DNA from: Luteococcus japonicus | GTDB taxonomy: Bacteria; Actinomycetota; Actinomycetes; Propionibacteriales; Propionibacteriaceae | Reading direction: 5' to 3' | DNA: 64,000 nucleotides | Assembly (NCBI RefSeq): GCF_003752415.1 | Contig: NZ_RKHG01000001.1 | Coordinates: 248,001 to 312,000 of the forward strand | Part shown: positions 25,684-35,372 of the stretch, piece by piece | Position numbering within the stretch: position 1 is the stretch's first letter | Layout of the letters: every line of letters begins with the position of its first letter | The notes under the pieces: generated by a model | The model's input: only the letters and a program-made list of their open reading frames with translations | What the model was told of the DNA's origin: nothing | The model's database searches: none | Made by a program: the position numbers and the translations under genes

Positions 25684-28033
25684 CGACCAGACCCCGGTGG
25701 CAGATCGCCTGGACCTGCGGCTGGTGCCCGTGGCCGGCGGGGCCTGGGCCGGATCCTGGTGGGGCACCAGTCCCACTCTGGACACGGGCCTCGCCCTCCT
25801 GACACTGGTGCTGGCGGTCGCTGCGCTGCTCCACCGCGTGCGCGGGGCCGCGACCTCACTCGCAATGGTGGGGGTACTGCTGGCGACGGGTTGTCTGGGG
25901 CTGGCACGGCACACGATGCTGGACCAGAGCCGTGCGGCCCAGCTGGCCGACGAGCGAGCCTCGGTCTGCCTCGTCGCACGATTGGAGACCGATGTGCGTC
26001 GCCACCCGGCCCGGGGGGTGCTGCCGCCGTCGGCGAGTGTGCCCGCGGACCTGCTCGTCATCGAAGGACGCGGCCGGTCAGTGCAGCAACGAGTTCCGGT
26101 CCAGGTCCGAGGCACCGGCCCCTTGGCGGATTCGCTGGCCAGCGTGCCGGCGGGCACCACCCTGCGCATGTCGGGCCGGCTTGCGCCCGCGGACCCGGGC
26201 CAGCGATGGGCGGCCATTCTCACACTCCGGTCACCTCCGCAGCGCGTGCGTGGTCCCGGGCGGATGGCTCGGGCCATCAACCACCTGCGCGCGGGCCTGC
26301 GTGCCTCCATGCGGCACAGTCCACCCTCTCAAGCCGGGTTGCTGCCATCGCTGGTGGTCGGGGACACCTCCGCGCTGGACCCCGAAGTGGAGGAGAGTTT
26401 CAAGGCCACGGGGCTCACGCACCTCACGGCGGTCTCCGGGACGAATCTGTCCCTCACCCTGGTATTCCTGCTGGGGGCCGCCCGCTGGGCGGGAGCACGC
26501 GGCTGGTGGGTGCGGGCCACCGGTCTCTTCGGGGTGGCGGCCTTCGTCATCGTCTGCCGAGCCGAACCCAGTGTCCTGCGTGCCGGGGCGATGGGGCTGG
26601 TGGCGCTGGCCGGCCTGGGTCTGGCGGGTGGCAGGGGACGCGGACTGCGGCACCTGTGCGTGGCTGTCTGGTTCCTGGTGATGATCGACCCGTGGCTGGG
26701 ACGTTCCCTGGGCTTTGCGCTGTCCACCCTGGCGACGGCCGGAATCCTGTGGTGGGGCCAACGCTGGACCAGGGCGATGTCCTGGGCCCCGGCCTGGGTG
26801 GGCGAGGCGGTGGCCATTCCGCTGGCCGCCCAGCTCGCCACGCAGGTGGTGGTCACGAGCATCAGCGGGTCCATCTCGGTGGTCGGCCTGGCGGCCAATG
26901 CCGTCGCCGCCCCCTTCGTGGGCCCGGCCACGGTGCTCGGACTGGTGGCGGCCCTGATCTCTCCGCTGTCTGGCTGGGTGGCGGCTGGGGTGGGCTGGCT
27001 CGCCGGCTGGTCCGTGCAACCGGTCCTGTGGATTGCCACGGCTGGGGCCTCCCTGCCGGCGGCCACGTGGCGCTGGCCCGGCAGTGCGACGATGCTCGGG
27101 TTGTTGGCAGGACTGTGCCTCGTGGCGTCCTTCCTGGTACCGGCCCTGCTGGGAAACCGGGTGCTGTGCGGGGCCGCTGCGGCGCTCCTCATGGTGGCCA
27201 GTCTGCGGGCGCCCCAACCCCTTGGCTGGCCGGGGGAATGGACGGCAAGCTTTTGCGATGTGGGGCAGGGGGACGCCACGGTCCTGCGGGCTGCCCCCGG
27301 CCAGGCAGTGGTCGTGGACGTCGGTCCGGATCCTGCCCCGACACTGGGCTGCTTGCGGGCACTCGGAGTGAACCGCGTGCCGCTGCTGGTGCTCACCCAC
27401 TACCACGATGACCACATCGAGGGCCTGGCGCGGCTGCTGGATGCCATGCCGGTGCGAAGCGCCCTGCTGAACCCATCCCTGTCGCCACAGACGGGAGCCG
27501 CCAGGGTGCAGCGTCTGCTGGCCATCCATGGGGTGCCCGTGATCTGGGCGGCCTCCGGCCAGTTGCTGCGGGCGGGTGCCGTCACCTGGCAGACGGTGGG
27601 GGTGGGAGCACAGGCAGTGCTCGCCTCCAGCGGTGAGGGGGAGAACTCGGCAGAGAATGACTCCTCGATCGTCGCGGTCGCGGACATCGCCTCGCCACAG
27701 GGCAGGCTGCGGCTCGTGCTGGGCGGTGATGTGGAGCCCGCGGGTCAACAACGGGTCGTCGCCCAGGGCTGGCAGCCACGGGCCCACGTGCTGAAGATGC
27801 CGCACCACGGCTCCAGCCGTCAGGACCAGCGCTTCTGGTGTGAGTCGGGGGCCCGAGTGGCGGTGGCCAGCGCCGGTTTCCGCAATGGCTACGGCCACCC
27901 GGCGCGCAAGGCCCTGTCGCTCGCGAACGAGTGTGGGATGGCGGTGCTGCGCACAGACCTGCAGGGCTCGCTGTCGATGTGGGTCGACGAGGCTGGCCTG
28001 CAGGTCCGTGCGCAACGCGACGGTCCGCCGTGA
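25670..28033 (+). CDS. comEC: ComEC/Rec2 competence DNA-uptake channel
   Basis: 787 residues. N-terminal OB-like region, central multi-pass competence domain (LTAVSGTNLSL, GAMGLVAL) and a C-terminal metallo-beta-lactamase-like domain with THYHDDHIEGL and MPHHGSS. It would transport single-stranded DNA across the membrane. The ATG at 25670 lies inside comEA, the usual coupling. The longer upstream frame is not family-like. No late competence or type IV pilus genes are in this window, so competence itself is not shown. Confidence 0.93.
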   Translation: MSASDDQTPVADRLDLRLVPVAGGAWAGSWWGTSPTLDTGLALLTLVLAVAALLHRVRGAATSLAMVGVLLATGCLGLARHTMLDQSRAAQLADERASVCLVARLETDVRRHPARGVLPPSASVPADLLVIEGRGRSVQQRVPVQVRGTGPLADSLASVPAGTTLRMSGRLAPADPGQRWAAILTLRSPPQRVRGPGRMARAINHLRAGLRASMRHSPPSQAGLLPSLVVGDTSALDPEVEESFKATGLTHLTAVSGTNLSLTLVFLLGAARWAGARGWWVRATGLFGVAAFVIVCRAEPSVLRAGAMGLVALAGLGLAGGRGRGLRHLCVAVWFLVMIDPWLGRSLGFALSTLATAGILWWGQRWTRAMSWAPAWVGEAVAIPLAAQLATQVVVTSISGSISVVGLAANAVAAPFVGPATVLGLVAALISPLSGWVAAGVGWLAGWSVQPVLWIATAGASLPAATWRWPGSATMLGLLAGLCLVASFLVPALLGNRVLCGAAAALLMVASLRAPQPLGWPGEWTASFCDVGQGDATVLRAAPGQAVVVDVGPDPAPTLGCLRALGVNRVPLLVLTHYHDDHIEGLARLLDAMPVRSALLNPSLSPQTGAARVQRLLAIHGVPVIWAASGQLLRAGAVTWQTVGVGAQAVLASSGEGENSAENDSSIVAVADIASPQGRLRLVLGGDVEPAGQQRVVAQGWQPRAHVLKMPHHGSSRQDQRFWCESGARVAVASAGFRNGYGHPARKALSLANECGMAVLRTDLQGSLSMWVDEAGLQVRAQRDGPP

Positions 28034-28037
28034 GGGG

Positions 28038-29075
28038 TCACATGGCGGCGAGCGTCTTGTTCGGCAGTCCGTGCGGGTAGTGGGAGCGCATCTGGACCTT
28101 GCGCTCCAGGGCCTCGATCACCTTGGGGGTGAAGTCCACGTCGTAGATGTTCTGTGTGCTGCCCAGCCCACCCGGAGTGAACACATTGATCTCCATCAGC
28201 TTGTCGCCGACGATGTCCAGCCCCACCAGGAACATCCCGTCGCTGACCAGCTTCGGGCGGATGGCACTGACCATCCTGAGCATCTCGTCAGTGATCTCGG
28301 CCTCACGGATGTGGCCGCCGGCCGAGACATTGGAGCGCATGTCGGAGGTCTCGTTGACTCGTCGGAAGGCCGCGTACTTGCCGTCCACCTTGAGCGGCTT
28401 GCCGTCCATCACGAACAGCCGGGTGTCTCCTTCAGCCGCTGCCGGCAGGTACTCCTGGGCGACGACGTAGCCATCGCGGGCAATGGCCTCGATGATCTGG
28501 TTCAGGTTGGGCGATTCCTCCTTGGTGACCAGGAAGACCCCGGAACCGCCCGAACCCTGCAGGGGCTTCAGCACCGCCTGGCCACCCAGGTCCTTGACGA
28601 AGGAGGCGATCTGCTCCTGGTCCCGGCTGATCAGCGTCTTGGGGCGGACGACCTCGGGGAAGTGCTGGAAGTAGGCCTTGCTCATGGCCGTCGCCAGGGT
28701 CTCGGGATCATTGACCACAAGCACGCCGGTGGAGGCGATCAGCTGCCCGAAGGCGACGCCTGCGGTGCTGGCCCAGGGGCGCTCGGGGTCACTGGCAGGG
28801 TCCGAGCGCAGCATGATGACGTCGAAGTTACCCAGGGCGGTCTGCTCGCCCTGGCTGGCCTTCAGGTCGTCGAGGTAGCGCTTGTGGGAGCGGTAGCTCT
28901 TGTCCGTGGCGGCGCGAACCAGAGCGCCGAGGGAGCCGTCTGGCAGGTAGTTGAAGTCGCCCAGGCCGATCAGCCCCACCTCATGTCCCAGCTGGCTTGC
29001 CGTCAGGGCGAGCCGGGTGGTGGTGTAGCCGGGCTGTTCGGTGGCGATGTCATTGACGACGAAACCGATCTTCAT
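28038..29075 (-). CDS. Glutathione-synthetase-like ATP-grasp ligase
   Basis: 345 residues. The ATP-grasp fold is indicated by KPLQGSGGSGVFLV, VVAQEYLPAAAEGDTRLFVMDG and the metal-binding EINVFTPGG near the C-terminus. N-terminal MKIGFVVNDI is like prokaryotic glutathione synthetases. Strong AAGGAGG site before the ATG. It is the last of a three-gene operon (amidohydrolase pseudogene, QEGLA protein, ligase), overlapping the QEGLA gene by ATGA. The operon has no glutamate-cysteine ligase, so the product may be another peptide-like amide and not glutathione. Confidence 0.85.
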   Translation of the reverse strand: MKIGFVVNDIATEQPGYTTTRLALTASQLGHEVGLIGLGDFNYLPDGSLGALVRAATDKSYRSHKRYLDDLKASQGEQTALGNFDVIMLRSDPASDPERPWASTAGVAFGQLIASTGVLVVNDPETLATAMSKAYFQHFPEVVRPKTLISRDQEQIASFVKDLGGQAVLKPLQGSGGSGVFLVTKEESPNLNQIIEAIARDGYVVAQEYLPAAAEGDTRLFVMDGKPLKVDGKYAAFRRVNETSDMRSNVSAGGHIREAEITDEMLRMVSAIRPKLVSDGMFLVGLDIVGDKLMEINVFTPGGLGSTQNIYDVDFTPKVIEALERKVQMRSHYPHGLPNKTLAAM

Positions 29076-30277
29076 GGAAGGTCCTCCTTGGTGGTGCTGT
29101 CGATGTAGCCGCTGACCTGGGTGGACAGTGGTGAGTGGGGTGCCCTTTCGAGGCGCCTGGTGCAGGTGGTGTCGGTCAGGTAGCGGGGAATGATCTTGGG
29201 TGCCGTCAGCAGGCCGGCCTCGTCGAGCCCCTCCACGCGGGGCAGGTCCGCGAGGGCGAACTTGCCGAGGTGGAAGAGGTCGAGCTTCCCGCCCTGCTCC
29301 AGATGGACCAGCAGGTCCACGAGGCCACGCAGGTAGCAGGCGTCCTTGGGGAAGCCGCCCGAGCGGTGGACGCGCATCACCGTCGTGAAGGCGCTGCCGC
29401 GACGGAAGCCACGGCTGACCAGCTGCTGCCAACAGTCGCCGAAGCTGGCACCGGAGACCATGGCCTCCACGGTCAGCACCCGCCCCGCGAGTTGCCGCAA
29501 CCTGGTTCGGGTCAGTTCACCCACGGCAATCTCCGCCAGGACCGCCAGCCCCTCCTGGGTCTCGTCATATCCCGCCAGCCCTGCACCCAGACAGCGCAGT
29601 GGCTGGTCGGCGCCGTTGACCTGGGTGACCAGATGGGTGCCGATCTCATGTTGCAGCAGGGCATTGGCCCGGCGCCGTTGGACGGCCGCATCGGATCCGA
29701 TCAACAGAGTGTCGCCGCTGACCAGGACGCCATTCACGTCATCGCGGATCTCGGCGTGCATCACCACGTCCGGGTTCTGTTCCTGGTACCAGCTGATCTC
29801 GCGCACGGCGAGTTCGTGGAACTCAGTGGCATGCACCGGGTCCGAAGGTTCTGGTTCGTGACCCACCTCATCAAGGACCTGCTGCGCAATCTGGTGCAGG
29901 TCCGGCGTGACCGAACCGTAGAGCTCCAGCGCCATGGGCAGGAAGTCCGGGCTGTTGCGAGCCCGCAACAGCTCCGCCTGCAGCCTCAGCTCACGGACCT
30001 TGCTGGTGAGCAGCTCCGCCACTGACGGATCCTCGATCCCCCCGAGGTCCAGCCGGTCCAGGGTGGCGAGCACCACGTCGGGGTCGGTGGAGAGTTCACG
30101 GTAGGTGAATCGTGGTTCCGACATGTCCCCGGCCAGCCACTCCCTGCGACGTTCGGTGGCGTCGACGGGAGTGAGGTCCAGCAGGAAGCGGAAGCTCTCG
30201 GAGAGCTGGGCCAGCTGCTCGTCGACGGACTGTGCGACGGGGCCCAGTGCGGGTGGGGGTGTGACCGGGGCGGACAT
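29072..30277 (-). CDS. DUF1704 (QEGLA-motif) putative metallopeptidase
   Basis: 401 residues. The HEIGTH motif (His210, Glu211, His215) and QEGLA (Glu242) together give a gluzincin-like zinc site. The family is annotated as flavohemoglobin expression-modulating QEGLA protein; its animal relatives (MATCAP) are tyrosine carboxypeptidases. That suggests hydrolysis at a C-terminal residue here too, by inference. Start ATG at 30277 shares one base with the amidohydrolase TGA. It sits between the amidohydrolase remnant and the ATP-grasp ligase. Confidence 0.88.
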   Translation of the reverse strand: MSAPVTPPPALGPVAQSVDEQLAQLSESFRFLLDLTPVDATERRREWLAGDMSEPRFTYRELSTDPDVVLATLDRLDLGGIEDPSVAELLTSKVRELRLQAELLRARNSPDFLPMALELYGSVTPDLHQIAQQVLDEVGHEPEPSDPVHATEFHELAVREISWYQEQNPDVVMHAEIRDDVNGVLVSGDTLLIGSDAAVQRRRANALLQHEIGTHLVTQVNGADQPLRCLGAGLAGYDETQEGLAVLAEIAVGELTRTRLRQLAGRVLTVEAMVSGASFGDCWQQLVSRGFRRGSAFTTVMRVHRSGGFPKDACYLRGLVDLLVHLEQGGKLDLFHLGKFALADLPRVEGLDEAGLLTAPKIIPRYLTDTTCTRRLERAPHSPLSTQVSGYIDSTTKEDLP

Positions 30278-31085
30278 CAGCCGTCCAGCCCGTGACCGGA
30301 CCGCAGCGCCGTCAAGACGGGCTCCTGGGTCGCGGCGAGGAGCTGGGAGAGGTCGGCCACCTGCCCGGCGTCGAATTCGCCGGTCCACTCGTCCATGAAG
30401 GTCTTCTTGAACTCCAGTGCGAGGGCGCAAGCCCGTCCTGGGTAGCGCTCGTGCACCCAGGCGGTCAGGTGTGCGCCCTTGAAGCGAACATTCTCGCGCA
30501 CGTCCAGGCGGCCCTGCGAGGTCTCGGCGGCCGCGGCGCTGGTCATGAATGCTTCCACCACGTCGCCCCACAGATCGCGGTCGACGCTGCCGGTGCCGAC
30601 ATTGATGTCCGGGTTGTCCTGCAGGGGAGACGGATCCGCCTCGGCGCCGTCGCGGCGGTGGTTGTAGGAGTGCACGTCGTAGAGGACGAAGGGGCCCCGG
30701 GCCGCCACCTCGTCCAGGCGCTCTGCCAGGTCGCGGTAGAAGGCCTCGTGCTGCTCCAACGAGCGTTTGGCGACGTCGGCGGGCAACTCGCCGCCGCGCC
30801 AGACCTCCAGGCCCCAGCAGTCCTCGGGGCGACGGTAGACGGCCTTCTCCGGCGGACGGTCAGGTCCATCTCGAAGCGGGAGCGGTTCACGACGACGCGA
30901 GCGGGCACCAGCTGGCCGATCAGGTGGGTGCAGGGATCCTCCTCGCGCAGTCGGTCCCGCTCGTCCAGGACCATCAGGTCCGCCGTCTCGTCGCGGAGCT
31001 GGTGACCTGTGTGGATGGCCGTGGCAATGATGGGGGAGTCCTAGGTGCCGAGGAATTCATAGGGCGCGGTGGTGGTCCCGTCCAT
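30277..31085 (-). pseudogene. N-formylglutamate amidohydrolase, disrupted
   Basis: From the ATG at 31085 the frame reads MDGTTTAPYEFLGT and then meets an in-frame TAG, followed by DSPIIATAIHTGHQLRDETADLMVLDERDRLREEDPCTHLIG, typical of the family. Near 30858 the frame shifts: after FEMDLT the sequence continues as RPPEKAVYRRPEDCWGLEV in another frame. One missing base would explain this. The rest, through VLYDVHSYNHRRDG and GRACALALEFKKTFMDEWTG, is intact to the TGA. Two independent lesions argue for a dead gene over a sequencing error, but both could be checked. Confidence 0.85.
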
Positions 31086-31238
31086 GGTGAAATCGTGTCA
31101 TGAAAACCCGTCTGACAAGCACTGCTCTCGCCGACGGCGAACACGCACAGAGCGAAAATGGGGCCTCTTGGGTGCAGGCTGGTGAATGGACGCCGTGCCT
31201 CGAGGACAGTGTCGGTGGGGGCTGGCATGCTTGGCCCC

Positions 31239-32249
31239 ATGGCAGGTCAACGCGGCGCACGTCCCCAGCAGGTTCCCACCGAGGGCTTCGGCAACTGCCT
31301 GCTCGTCCTGGGTCCTGAATCCCTCATCGCGGAGCGGGCCGTCGCCGAGCGGATCGCGATCGCGCGCAGGCAGGTTCCCGACGCCGAACTGACCCGGGTC
31401 ACGGCCCAGGAGCTCGAAGGCAACCGGTTGGCCGAACTGGTCGGTGGCTCACTCTTCTCGGAGGCGAGCATCGTGGTGATCGAGGACCTCGCCAATCTGT
31501 CGCAGGACCTCTTCGACGCCGTGCTCGTCAGCGCCAAGGACCCCGGCGAGGAACTGAGCCTGACCCTGGTGCACGGCGGGGGCAACAAGGGCAAGGGCCT
31601 GCTGGACAAACTCAAGAAGGCGAAGGTCCCAGTCATCGAGGCCACCGCCGTCAAGACCTGGGAACTGCCCGGATGGGTGCGACAGGAGGCCCGTCGCACC
31701 AAGGTGGGCATGGACGACGAGGCGGCCCAGGCTCTGGTGGACGCCGTCGGCAATGACTTGCGTGCCCTGGCCGGAGCGGTCAGTCAACTGGGTAGTGACT
31801 GGGAGGGCAAGGCCGTCACGGCACCGATGATCCAGCGTTACTTCGCGGGCCGGGCCGATGTCACGAGCTTCGCCGTCAGCGACGACATCATGGCCGGACG
31901 GCCCGGACCCGCACTGGAGAAGCTGCGCTGGGCGCTGTCCACGGGCGTCGCGCCCGTCTTGGTCACCAGCGCCATCGCGTCCTCCCTGCGGGGGTTGGGC
32001 AAATACCTGGATGCCCGCTCCGCCCGGATGTCGGAGGGGGAGATGGCCCGGGAAGTGGGAGTTCCGCCCTGGAAGCTCAAGGACCTTGCGCGGCTCTCAC
32101 GCTCCTGGACCGGGCCCGGCGTGTCCCAGGCCCTCAGGGCCGTGGCCGTGGCGGATGCGCAGGTGAAGGGCGCAGCCAGTGACTCGCACTTCGCGCTGGA
32201 GCAGTTGTTGCTGAACGTGGACCGGGCGCACCAGCTGGAACGTCGGTGA
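31239..32249 (+). CDS. holA: DNA polymerase III, delta subunit
   Basis: 336 residues. HolA opens the sliding clamp as part of the clamp loader. The opening CLLVLGPESLIAERAV, NRLAELVGGSLFSEASIVVIEDL and the C-terminal WALSTGVAPVLVTSAIASSLRGLGKYLD fit the family. In actinobacteria it usually follows comEC; here an inserted minus-strand operon separates them. Start ATG at 31239 chosen because family similarity begins just after; CATGCT seven bases upstream may be a leaderless promoter. Confidence 0.9.
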   Translation: MAGQRGARPQQVPTEGFGNCLLVLGPESLIAERAVAERIAIARRQVPDAELTRVTAQELEGNRLAELVGGSLFSEASIVVIEDLANLSQDLFDAVLVSAKDPGEELSLTLVHGGGNKGKGLLDKLKKAKVPVIEATAVKTWELPGWVRQEARRTKVGMDDEAAQALVDAVGNDLRALAGAVSQLGSDWEGKAVTAPMIQRYFAGRADVTSFAVSDDIMAGRPGPALEKLRWALSTGVAPVLVTSAIASSLRGLGKYLDARSARMSEGEMAREVGVPPWKLKDLARLSRSWTGPGVSQALRAVAVADAQVKGAASDSHFALEQLLLNVDRAHQLERR

Positions 32250-32815
32250 CCCCGACGCTGCGGACCAGGCGCCTGCTGCTGGTGCCTTTGGACACCCGCC
32301 AACTTGCGGCGCGCGCGGCCAGTGATGACTTCTGCTTGCAGGTCCACGCGGCGGGCCGGGTGCACTTCGGCCCCGAACACCCGGGTGAGCTGACTGGCCT
32401 CTACCCCTTGTGGTTGGCGGCGACGCCCCATCCCGGGGCAGTCCTGGGCACCTGGACGGTTGTGCACCGCGCGGATGCGGAAGCGGTCGGGTCTGTGGGG
32501 ATCAAGGGACCGCCCTGCGATGGCATTGTGGAGATCGGCTACGGCGTGGTGCCCAGTCATCGTGGGCAAGGCCTGGCCGCCGAGGCTGTCGATGCCGTCT
32601 GCCGCGTCCTGTTCCGCGGCGGTCTGGGCCGGGTGGAGACCATTCAGGCGGAGACCAGGGTGGACAATCTTCCCAGTCAGGCGGTGCTGCGCCGTTGCGG
32701 CTTCACCATGACAGGGGAGCGGAGCGACCCGACGGATGGTCAGCTGCTCATCTGGTCACTGGAACCACAAGACCAGCGTCTCGATCCCCAGTCGGATCGA
32801 GACGCTGGTCAGTGA
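32246..32815 (+). CDS. GNAT-family N-acetyltransferase
   Basis: 189 residues. RimJ/RimL-like start (LRTRRLLLVPLD) and acetyl-CoA-binding GYGVVPSHRGQGLAAEAVDAV with the family's (R/Q)GxG(L/K)A loop, then VDNLPSQAVLRRCGF. Substrate unknown. The GTG start overlaps the holA stop (GTGA), so it is cotranslated. Its last 13 codons form one arm-loop-arm of a perfect 17-bp hairpin. Confidence 0.88.
   Translation: MTPTLRTRRLLLVPLDTRQLAARAASDDFCLQVHAAGRVHFGPEHPGELTGLYPLWLAATPHPGAVLGTWTVVHRADAEAVGSVGIKGPPCDGIVEIGYGVVPSHRGQGLAAEAVDAVCRVLFRGGLGRVETIQAETRVDNLPSQAVLRRCGFTMTGERSDPTDGQLLIWSLEPQDQRLDPQSDRDAGQ
32771..32810. terminator. Perfect 17-bp hairpin at the end of the GNAT gene
   Basis: GACCAGCGTCTCGATCC (32771-32787), loop CCAGTC, then its exact complement (32794-32810). 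It lies inside the coding sequence, three codons or fewer before the TGA, between convergent genes (GNAT and rpsT). There is no T-run. Probably a bidirectional terminator. Confidence 0.65.
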
Positions 32816-32841
32816 AGATCTGTCACGCCACCTGTGGCGTT

Positions 32842-32877
32842 CACATCATGCGTGTCACGCACATCATGCGTGTCATG
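32842..32877. repeat. Two tandem 18-bp repeats downstream of rpsT
   Basis: CACATCATGCGTGTCACG followed directly by CACATCATGCGTGTCATG (17 of 18 bases equal), in the gap between the GNAT and rpsT stops. A small ACGCCA/TGGCGT hairpin at 32825-32840 sits next to it and may help end rpsT transcription. Confidence 0.7.
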
Positions 32878-32896
32878 CGTGCCCGAAGGCAGCGGT

Positions 32897-33157
32897 TCAG
32901 AGCGAGGCGGCCTTGGTGCTGATGGACGACTTGCGGTTGGCGGCCTGGTTCTTGTGGATGACGCCCTTGGAAACGGCCTTGTCGAGCGCGCGGTTGGCAG
33001 CTGAGGCCAGAGTGGTGGCCTTCTCGTTGTCGCCCGCAGCGACAGCCTCATTGAAGCGACGCACGGAGGTGCGCAGACCGGACTTGATCGCCTTGTTGCG
33101 CTGACGAGCCTTCTCGTTGGTCTTGATGCGCTTCATCTGGGACTTGATGTTTGCCAC
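32897..33157 (-). CDS. rpsT: Ribosomal protein S20
   Basis: 86-residue basic small-subunit protein beginning [30 protein letters not shown], as S20 does. The start is GTG at 33157, with AGAGGG about nine bases upstream. The longer frame upstream is not S20-like. S20 genes often use non-ATG starts and are autoregulated in translation. Divergent from lepA, a common arrangement. Confidence 0.97.
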   Translation of the reverse strand: MANIKSQMKRIKTNEKARQRNKAIKSGLRTSVRRFNEAVAAGDNEKATTLASAANRALDKAVSKGVIHKNQAANRKSSISTKAASL

Positions 33158-33233
33158 GTGGATAACCCTCTTGACTGGATTGGATTGGAAGTTTTTTTGT
33201 AAAGCCTTGATGCGTCTTTGGACGCGACTGGAC

Positions 33234-33239
33234 ACATTA
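33234..33239 (-). promoter_or_regulatory. Candidate -10 element of rpsT
   Basis: TAATGT on the minus strand about 75 bases before the rpsT start. The leader would contain a GCGTC/GACGC hairpin (33212-33225) and an A-rich stretch, possibly relevant to S20 autoregulation. Confidence 0.35.
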
Positions 33240-33355
33240 CCAGCCAGGGGCGGCGAGGCTCAAATCGGGGGCGCTGCGTCATCGGATGGTTTCCCCGGAG
33301 CGAGCATGAGAAGATGGCTCGTCCCACCTGTACCTACACGACGACGGGGAGTGCA

Positions 33356-35203
<1,848 letters not shown>

Positions 35204-35226
35204 GTCAGCCGGGGGAGTGCAGCCCC

Positions 35227-35245
35227 TCGACAGGCTCGGGGATCG
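35227..35245 (+). repeat. Dispersed repeat copy (TCGACAGGCTCGGGGATCG)
   Basis: TCGACAGGCTCGGGGATCG resembles the unit repeated four times at 45871-45954 (TCGACGGGCTCGGTGATCG): 17 of 19 bases match. Both lie just after a stop codon between convergent genes. Confidence 0.6.
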
Positions 35246-35311
35246 TGGTTCCGCAGAAAGGGCGGATCGGCTGCATCCCAACTGGTACCCAGGGCTGTGC
35301 GGTGTCAATGA

Positions 35312-35355
35312 CAGTGGGCCCATGGTCGCGCGAAGCGGCGACCATGGGCCCACTG
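35312..35355. terminator. Bidirectional hairpin terminator between lepA and the AGCS gene
   Basis: Perfect 18-bp stem (CAGTGGGCCCATGGTCGC with its complement) and 8-base loop GCGAAGCG, followed by GATTT. It separates two convergent genes and can serve both. Confidence 0.75.
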
Positions 35356-35372
35356 GATTTGGGTGCCAGAGG

